The notes beneath the pieces were generated by a model, which saw only the letters and a program-made list of their open reading frames with translations, was not told where the DNA came from and did no database searches. This document shows, in pieces, positions 59,055 through 64,000 of a DNA stretch of 64,000 bases. The first letter of the stretch is position 1; each line of letters opens with the position of its first letter. The stretch comes from Prolixibacteraceae bacterium. Its GTDB lineage: Bacteria; Bacteroidota; Bacteroidia; Bacteroidales; Prolixibacteraceae. Position numbers and translations under genes: made by a program. Where the stretch lies: the NCBI GenBank assembly GCA_023228025.1, contig JALOCD010000004.1, positions 1 through 64,000 on the forward strand, in the 5' to 3' direction.

Positions 59055-59090
59055 AATGGACAATTGACAATTGAAAATTGACAATTGAGG
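59055..59090. repeat. 7-nt array (ACAATTG)
   Basis: TGGACAA, TTGACAA, TTGAAAA, TTGACAA, TTGAGG: five heptamers between yqgE and the FtsB-like gene, single orientation. Confidence 0.9.
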
Positions 59091-59098
59091 GTGGATTT

Positions 59099-59401
59099 TC
59101 ATTTCTCAATAATAAGAAAAATATCTTCATCTTTCTTTTTCATCAGAAATTCTTCTCGTGCAAATTTATCGAGGTTCTTCGCATTCGCCTTCATCTCCTG
59201 CAGATGAATACTGTCTTTGCGGATTTTTTCGAGAAAATAGGCCTTCTCGACGCGGTATTCCTTTAGTTTGTTGACATTTTTCCGTAGAAAAAATATGTTG
59301 TTGTCATCGATAAAAATCATCCAAACGCTGAAAACCATGAAGGCAATCAAATATTTGTTTGCTAAGGGTTTTATCAGCTTTCGGGAGAATGGCGATTTCA
59401 T
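59099..59401 (-). CDS. Septum formation initiator protein (FtsB/DivIC-like)
   Basis: 100 residues from the ATG at 59401; a GTG at 59422 is in frame. One membrane helix (KYLIAFMVFSVWMIFI, about 17-32), then a coiled coil (NIFFLRKNVNKLKEYRVEKA, KIRKDSIHLQEMKANAKNLD) and the short motif KFAREEFLMKKKDEDIFLI, typical of Bacteroidota DivIC proteins. It bridges the divisome with FtsL and FtsQ. Located after pruA on the same strand. Confidence 0.9.
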   Translation of the reverse strand: MKSPFSRKLIKPLANKYLIAFMVFSVWMIFIDDNNIFFLRKNVNKLKEYRVEKAYFLEKIRKDSIHLQEMKANAKNLDKFAREEFLMKKKDEDIFLIIEK

Positions 59402-59472
59402 TGAAGCAGGCAGATTTTCCACACAAAGTTAGAAAATCTGCCTGCAATAAAAAGTGGTAAAAAGTGGAATTC

Positions 59473-61107
59473 TTATTTATCTGCCTGAAAATTGGGATAG
59501 GTAAAGTCCCGGGCAGAGACAAAGGTCTCTTTGATGGTACGGATAGAAACCCAGCGGAGCATGTTGAAAACTGAGCCCGCCTTGTCGTTGGTACCTGATC
59601 CCCTGGCCCCGCCAAAAGGTTGCTGCCCAACGACGGCGCCAGTAGGTTTATCGTTGATATAGAAATTGCCCGCAGCATTGGTCAACCTTCGGGTCATGTG
59701 ATCGATCGCGTAACGGCTCTGTGAAAAGATTGCGCCTGTCAGTGCATAAAGGGATGTTTCATCCAATATGGTCAGGGTTTGTTCCAACTGATCATCTTCA
59801 TAAACAAAGATGGTAACCACAGGACCAAAAAGCTCCTCCCTCATGGTAATGTACTTTGGATCTTTCGCCAGGATAACGGTAGGTTCGATAAAATAACCAA
59901 CAGATTTATCGCATTTCCCTCCATAGATTACCTCGGCATCCCTATCTTTTCGGGCTTGGTCGATAAATCCTTTAAGTTTGTCAAAAGCGGCCTCGTCGAT
60001 CACGGCATTGACAAAATTGGTGAAATCTTCGGGTGGCCCCATCTTTACCCTGCTTAGTTGGCCCTCGCATTTAGACCATGTTTCGGCCCATATTGATTGT
60101 GGAATATAAACCCGCGAAGCTGCTGAACATTTTTGTCCCTGGTACTCGAAGGACCCACGCACGATGGCTGTCGCCAATGCTGTGGTATCGGCGGATGGGT
60201 CCGCAAAAATAAAGTCCTTGCCACCAGTCTCTCCGACAATACGCGGATAGGATTTGTATTTCGAGATATTTTCCCCGATTCTCTTCCAAATATCCTGAAA
60301 GACCCCTGTTGATCCGGTAAAATGAATCCCTGCAAAGTCGGGATGGGAGAAAATCGCCTCCCCGGCTTCCGGTCCGGATACGAAGACGAGATTGATTACT
60401 CCGGCAGGCAGACCAGCTTCCATCAGTATTTCCATGATCACACTTGCAGCGTAAACGCCTGTTTTCGCAGGTTTCCACACGGAAACATTTCCCATGATAA
60501 CCGGGGCCACAGGTAAATTTCCAGCTATGGAGGTGAAGTTAAATGGCGTTAATGCAAAAATAAAACCCTCAAGAGGCCTGAATTCGTTGTAATTCCACAT
60601 ACCAGGATTTGACTGTGGTTGCATGGCATAAATATCTGTCATGCATTTTACCCCAAAACGATAGAAGTCAGCCAATTCACAGGCAGCATCAATCTCGGCC
60701 TGATAGGCATTTTTTGACTGGCCCAACATGGTAGCTGCGTTGATTTTGGACCGGTAAGGGCCAGCAATAAGATCCGCGGCTTTAAGAAACAGGGCAGCCC
60801 TATGTTGCCATGGGGTATTGGCCCACTCATTTCTCGCACTTAAAGCAGCCTCAATCGCCTGAAGGACGTGTGTTCTATCCCCCTGGTGGTAGCTCCCTAA
60901 TTTGTGGGCCAAATCGTGAGGCGGGAACATCGCAATTTTTTTTCCGGACCTGACCTCCGTGCCATTGATGATCATGGGCAGATCTACCTGTTTTGATCGC
61001 AACTCCTGAATTTTTTGTTGCAATTCCAGCCGCTCGGATGATCCGGGGGCATAACTTTTTATAGGCTCATTTACTGGGACAGGTACATTGTAGAATCCGG
61101 TTGACAT
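59473..61107 (-). CDS. pruA: L-glutamate gamma-semialdehyde dehydrogenase (delta-1-pyrroline-5-carboxylate dehydrogenase)
   Basis: 544 residues from the ATG at 61107 (MSTGFYNVPVPVNEPIKSYA); a frame to 61167 adds 20 unlikely residues. Catalytic C327 (GQKCSAASRVYIP) and general base E293 (VGETGGKDFIF). NAD-binding ALTPFNFTSIAGNLP and HFTGSTGVF. The mammalian-like length and 'NEPIKSYAPGSSER' start are typical of Bacteroidota. Converts glutamate semialdehyde to glutamate in proline/arginine catabolism. The proline dehydrogenase is not in the window. Confidence 0.96.
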   Translation of the reverse strand: MSTGFYNVPVPVNEPIKSYAPGSSERLELQQKIQELRSKQVDLPMIINGTEVRSGKKIAMFPPHDLAHKLGSYHQGDRTHVLQAIEAALSARNEWANTPWQHRAALFLKAADLIAGPYRSKINAATMLGQSKNAYQAEIDAACELADFYRFGVKCMTDIYAMQPQSNPGMWNYNEFRPLEGFIFALTPFNFTSIAGNLPVAPVIMGNVSVWKPAKTGVYAASVIMEILMEAGLPAGVINLVFVSGPEAGEAIFSHPDFAGIHFTGSTGVFQDIWKRIGENISKYKSYPRIVGETGGKDFIFADPSADTTALATAIVRGSFEYQGQKCSAASRVYIPQSIWAETWSKCEGQLSRVKMGPPEDFTNFVNAVIDEAAFDKLKGFIDQARKDRDAEVIYGGKCDKSVGYFIEPTVILAKDPKYITMREELFGPVVTIFVYEDDQLEQTLTILDETSLYALTGAIFSQSRYAIDHMTRRLTNAAGNFYINDKPTGAVVGQQPFGGARGSGTNDKAGSVFNMLRWVSIRTIKETFVSARDFTYPNFQADK

Positions 61108-61276
61108 ATTGTTGATTTTTTGTATTATTGCATTAGATTGAACTGAGCAACTATTAATATTGGTCATGCAAATCTAGGGGATCTCTGTCTCAAATTTGCT
61201 AATAAATGTCACCTTTATACATTGGAGATAGAATTTGTATTTATTTATGAATCATCATGTAGCTGTTTGGATATAG

Positions 61277-63367
61277 ATGCCAAAAATAACAGAAAGCGGA
61301 ATAAAAGGTAAATATGCCCTGTTCCCCAGACAGGAACAGAGGCTTATCATGTTGTTTTTCTATCTCGATCTCCTGTTGTTGACCGGATCCCTGATAGTCA
61401 TCACCCTCGATCTGTTTAATTTTTTCCTGGGAAGCTATTTGGTACCGGCCCTATCCTTTCTGGGCATATTCATACTTGTTCTGTTCTTTCTTAAAGAGGG
61501 GAAAAAGAATTCCGCATTAAACTCACTGGTCTTTATTCCCGTCCCTGCCTATTTTCTGATGATCTCCCCGCAATTTGCAATTTTCCCTCCTCAATCATCT
61601 TTTCAGTACGAAATTTACCTTTACCTGGCCGGTTTCGCATTCTTTTTGCTTTTTTCCGAAAAAAGACGCCAAATAGCTGCATATGTTATAATTACTACAT
61701 GTGTCCTTACCGGACATCTTGTTGCCTTTGCCGACAAAAATCTTCTTTTTAAACTAAACTGGAACCTTACGGGTACCTTGAACCCCTTATTGATTTATCT
61801 TCTTATCAGCCTTTCAGGATTCGTTTTATACCTGATATATCACCGTCGTTTGGCTGTTAAGAACCTGATCATTGATTCCCTCCGTGAAAATCAAACCCGT
61901 ATTTTCCATCAATTTTTTGAAGGAATTCTTCGGTTATCGATCGACCGGGATGAATTTGGAGAACGGACAGGATATACTGTAACTTACATAAATCCAACCT
62001 TTGAAGAGTTCTTTGAGGTCAGGAACTCTGAGGTCAGGGAGATGCCTGCGCACCTGCTGTTTCAAAAATTGTTCAGGGCCGAAGTCGACTGGCAATCCCT
62101 GATTGATCCGGTTAAGCGCATCAGGAAAGAGATATTGATCCCGCATACCGGGAAATGGTTTCGGGTAGGCTCAATTCCTCTTGACAATGATCAGATGATC
62201 TTTTTCTTCGAGAACATCACCAGCATTAAAAATACCTTGAAAGAGCTGAATTTCAGCAAACACCGTTACAAGCTATTGCTGGAAACCATTCCGGATATGT
62301 TTTTCGTGATTGACAAGGATGGAACCTACATCGACTATGTACCTAAATCAGATAGTGGCATCGATATGCTTGCCAGTGAAATTATTGGAAGCACAATTTT
62401 TGAGGTTGGATTTTCTGCCAGGATGGTCAACCAGGTTAGTAAATCGATAAAAACAGTAATTTCTAAAAACAGTATTGAAACCATTGAGTATGCCCTCGAA
62501 GTAAAGGGAAAAGGTTCATGCTTCTTTGAGATGCGGATGGTTAAACTCAACTCCAACTCTGTCATGGCAGTTTCGAGGGACATATCCAAACAAAAATTCG
62601 CTGTTCTGGCTATTGAGGAGGCCAGAAAAAAGGCGGAAGAAGCCGACATGCTCAAGGCAGCCTTCCTGCAGAATATTTCGCATGAGGTACGCACTCCGTT
62701 GAATGCCATTGTTGGGTTCTCCAATGTATTGCTAACCGATGAAGTTTCGCGGCCAGAACGACTTAACTATTTACAGATCATCACGCGCAATTGTCAGATA
62801 CTGCTTCATGTTTTCAGCGATACCATCAAACTCTCCAAGATTCAAAGTGGGGTCGAAAAGGTAGAGAAACAATTTTACAATCTGAATGGATTGGTGAATG
62901 ACCTTAACCGGCAGTTTATGTATGAAAAGGAACAACTTGAAAAAGACCACCTCAAACTTATTCCGGTAAAAGGTAATGACCATCCCAAATTTTCCATTGT
63001 TTGTGATGGAAGCAAAATCAAAGACATTATGGAAAGCCTGATGGACAATGCGATAAAATTCACGGAAGAGGGTGAGATTGAATTCGGGTACAGGATGGAT
63101 GGTAATTCGACCATTGAATTTTTCGTCAGGGACACCGGAATAGGAATTCCCGAGGATCAGTTCGATAAAATTTTCGACCGGTTCTACCAGATTGACTTGA
63201 GAATAAAGCGCACCTATGGAGGATCGGGTATCGGACTTTCACTCGCCAACGATTTTGTCAATATGCTAGGTAGCAAGATTAAAATTGAATCAACTCCCGG
63301 AGTCGGATCAAGGTTTTCATTCGCAATTAGTTATGACGATGCCTCCAGTCGACTTAGAATTGTATAA
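61277..63367 (+). CDS. Membrane sensor histidine kinase (6 TM, PAS, PAS, HisKA, HATPase)
   Basis: 696 residues. About six membrane helices in residues 22-195 (LIMLFFYLDLLLLTGSLIVI, FFLGSYLVPALSFLGIFI, IYLLISLSGFVLYLIYHRRL). PAS-like regions at about 210-320 and 330-440; HisKA with H469 (FLQNISHEVRTPLN); HATPase with MESLMDNAIKFT, DTGIGIPEDQF and YGGSGIGLSLANDF. No receiver domain and no adjacent regulator. The membrane part is not a recognised sensor family. Confidence 0.94.
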   Translation: MPKITESGIKGKYALFPRQEQRLIMLFFYLDLLLLTGSLIVITLDLFNFFLGSYLVPALSFLGIFILVLFFLKEGKKNSALNSLVFIPVPAYFLMISPQFAIFPPQSSFQYEIYLYLAGFAFFLLFSEKRRQIAAYVIITTCVLTGHLVAFADKNLLFKLNWNLTGTLNPLLIYLLISLSGFVLYLIYHRRLAVKNLIIDSLRENQTRIFHQFFEGILRLSIDRDEFGERTGYTVTYINPTFEEFFEVRNSEVREMPAHLLFQKLFRAEVDWQSLIDPVKRIRKEILIPHTGKWFRVGSIPLDNDQMIFFFENITSIKNTLKELNFSKHRYKLLLETIPDMFFVIDKDGTYIDYVPKSDSGIDMLASEIIGSTIFEVGFSARMVNQVSKSIKTVISKNSIETIEYALEVKGKGSCFFEMRMVKLNSNSVMAVSRDISKQKFAVLAIEEARKKAEEADMLKAAFLQNISHEVRTPLNAIVGFSNVLLTDEVSRPERLNYLQIITRNCQILLHVFSDTIKLSKIQSGVEKVEKQFYNLNGLVNDLNRQFMYEKEQLEKDHLKLIPVKGNDHPKFSIVCDGSKIKDIMESLMDNAIKFTEEGEIEFGYRMDGNSTIEFFVRDTGIGIPEDQFDKIFDRFYQIDLRIKRTYGGSGIGLSLANDFVNMLGSKIKIESTPGVGSRFSFAISYDDASSRLRIV

Positions 63368-63383
63368 TTCGTGCGGGTGATGG

Positions 63384-64000
63384 TTAATGAGAATTTTCGG
63401 GATAACGCGTCAGGCACTCCTTTAATGTGCCAAATTGGTAGTTTTTCCGGTTAAAATAATGAATCAGGCTCCTTAAGCGCTCAACCAGAACGGTTCCTGA
63501 ATTCCTCAAAATATAGGAGGGTAATTTCATATCAGGTGACATAAGATCGGCAAACTCCCAGGGGTGAAAATAGATATTGAGATAGCCATCCTTCAAAATC
63601 GCACCTTGACACATCCGTTTGTAAAAGTTGATTGGGAAATTGTGCAGGGATAGCCAAAATAGCGGTACCCTGAAGGTTTTGGAGACTGAGGCCGGTATCT
63701 GGCAAAGTCCTTTTTCGTAGAAAATCCGTCGTGGCTTATTCAAGTTATAATATTTTCCCGGTAGGAAGGTAGGGTTTAAGGATGAAAAGTACTTGTACCC
63801 CGCCTCTACGACAGGCAAAGCTTCAAGAGGCGCCATATTTGGCATTCTAAATCCAACTACCGCAGTCCCGGTCAACTGTTCCAAAATCCTTTTCGATTCG
63901 GCAAGATCCTTTTCTTCGAAGGTGGCATGATAATAGCCATGCGAAGCTACTTCATGACCTTCATTGATCATCCGGCCGATTAGATCAGTTGCATGCATCG
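63384..64000 (-). CDS. Polysaccharide deacetylase, 5' part beyond window
   Basis: At least 204 residues, truncated at the window edge. The NodB motif EGHEVASHGYYHATFEE (HxxxxH metal ligands) is at the N-terminal end seen here, then VVGFRMPNMAPLEALPVV and YFHPWEFAD, as in the DUF3473-type deacetylases that act on peptidoglycan-like or capsular glycans. The gene starts beyond 64000. It ends 16 bp after the kinase, convergent. Confidence 0.88.
   Translation of the reverse strand, partial: MHATDLIGRMINEGHEVASHGYYHATFEEKDLAESKRILEQLTGTAVVGFRMPNMAPLEALPVVEAGYKYFSSLNPTFLPGKYYNLNKPRRIFYEKGLCQIPASVSKTFRVPLFWLSLHNFPINFYKRMCQGAILKDGYLNIYFHPWEFADLMSPDMKLPSYILRNSGTVLVERLRSLIHYFNRKNYQFGTLKECLTRYPENSH

Overview
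The window reads as chromosomal DNA of an environmental member of the Bacteroidota, probably a Bacteroidales/Marinilabiliales-type anaerobe or facultative anaerobe. The pointers are promoter boxes of the Bacteroidota form TAnnTTTG upstream of several genes, the family content (FISUMP lipoproteins, Porin_O_P-type phosphate porin, DUF5522, DUF4890, START-like protein, Bacteroidota-type AMP nucleosidase, BRO-family protein, fused RibBA, GH78 rhamnosidase), an HydE radical-SAM [FeFe]-hydrogenase maturase, and A/T-rich intergenic DNA. The species cannot be named from sequence alone.

Layout. 0-1 kb: an AbiE-like nucleotidyltransferase/antitoxin pair. 1.1-8.4 kb: mnmA and hydE (divergent), a metallophosphoesterase, a GNAT acetyltransferase, a ChaN-type lipoprotein and a hybrid sensor kinase. 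8.5-14.5 kb: GH78 alpha-L-rhamnosidase with a D-2-hydroxyacid dehydrogenase, then three unknown envelope proteins. 14.5-26.2 kb: an accessory, decaying island with truncated genes (AAA ATPase tail, TolC head, PagL-like tail, a winged-helix tail and another unnamed tail), several palindromic repeat elements, a five-part FISUMP lipoprotein, a divergent phage-type regulator pair and a BRO protein. 26.3-31.4 kb: dnaK, an HGSNAT-like membrane acyltransferase, panB and a pseudouridine synthase. 31.5-36.4 kb: phosphate uptake operon, porin-pstS-pstC-pstA-pstB. 36.8-38 kb: an FNR-like and an Rrf2 regulator, both cysteine-rich. 38-45.1 kb: a FISUMP lipoprotein and an unrecognised five-gene secreted/outer-membrane operon. 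45.5-45.8 kb: tRNA-Met(CAT) with its terminator and a decayed tRNA-like copy with its own terminator. 46-64 kb: housekeeping genes (START-like, lptF/G-type permease, ribBA, DUF5522, fmt, glucosaminidase-LysM, cdd, DUF4890, recR, GNAT, HsdR_N-like, AMP nucleosidase, holA, rhomboid, class IV aminotransferase-like, yqgE, ftsB/divIC-like, pruA), a membrane sensor kinase and the tail of a polysaccharide deacetylase cut by the window edge.

The most striking thing that ordinary genes do not explain is a set of at least a dozen short intergenic arrays with a period of 7 nt (8 nt at about three loci). Each locus uses its own word (GATAAAG, AAGTTGA/GAGTGGA, GAGTTAT/GAGATAT, ATTGTCA, ATTACAA and others), and the arrays are often in inverted pairs that fold into long hairpins. 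Two pairs run into both flanking convergent genes and supply their stop codons. A second class consists of nested palindromic elements of 115-190 bp and a 172-bp MITE-like element. A third is a 26-nt inverted repeat flanking fmt. The best candidate for an undescribed protein system is the 39.0-45.1 kb secreted operon, in which two neighbouring proteins share a small domain of about 55 residues that I do not recognise.
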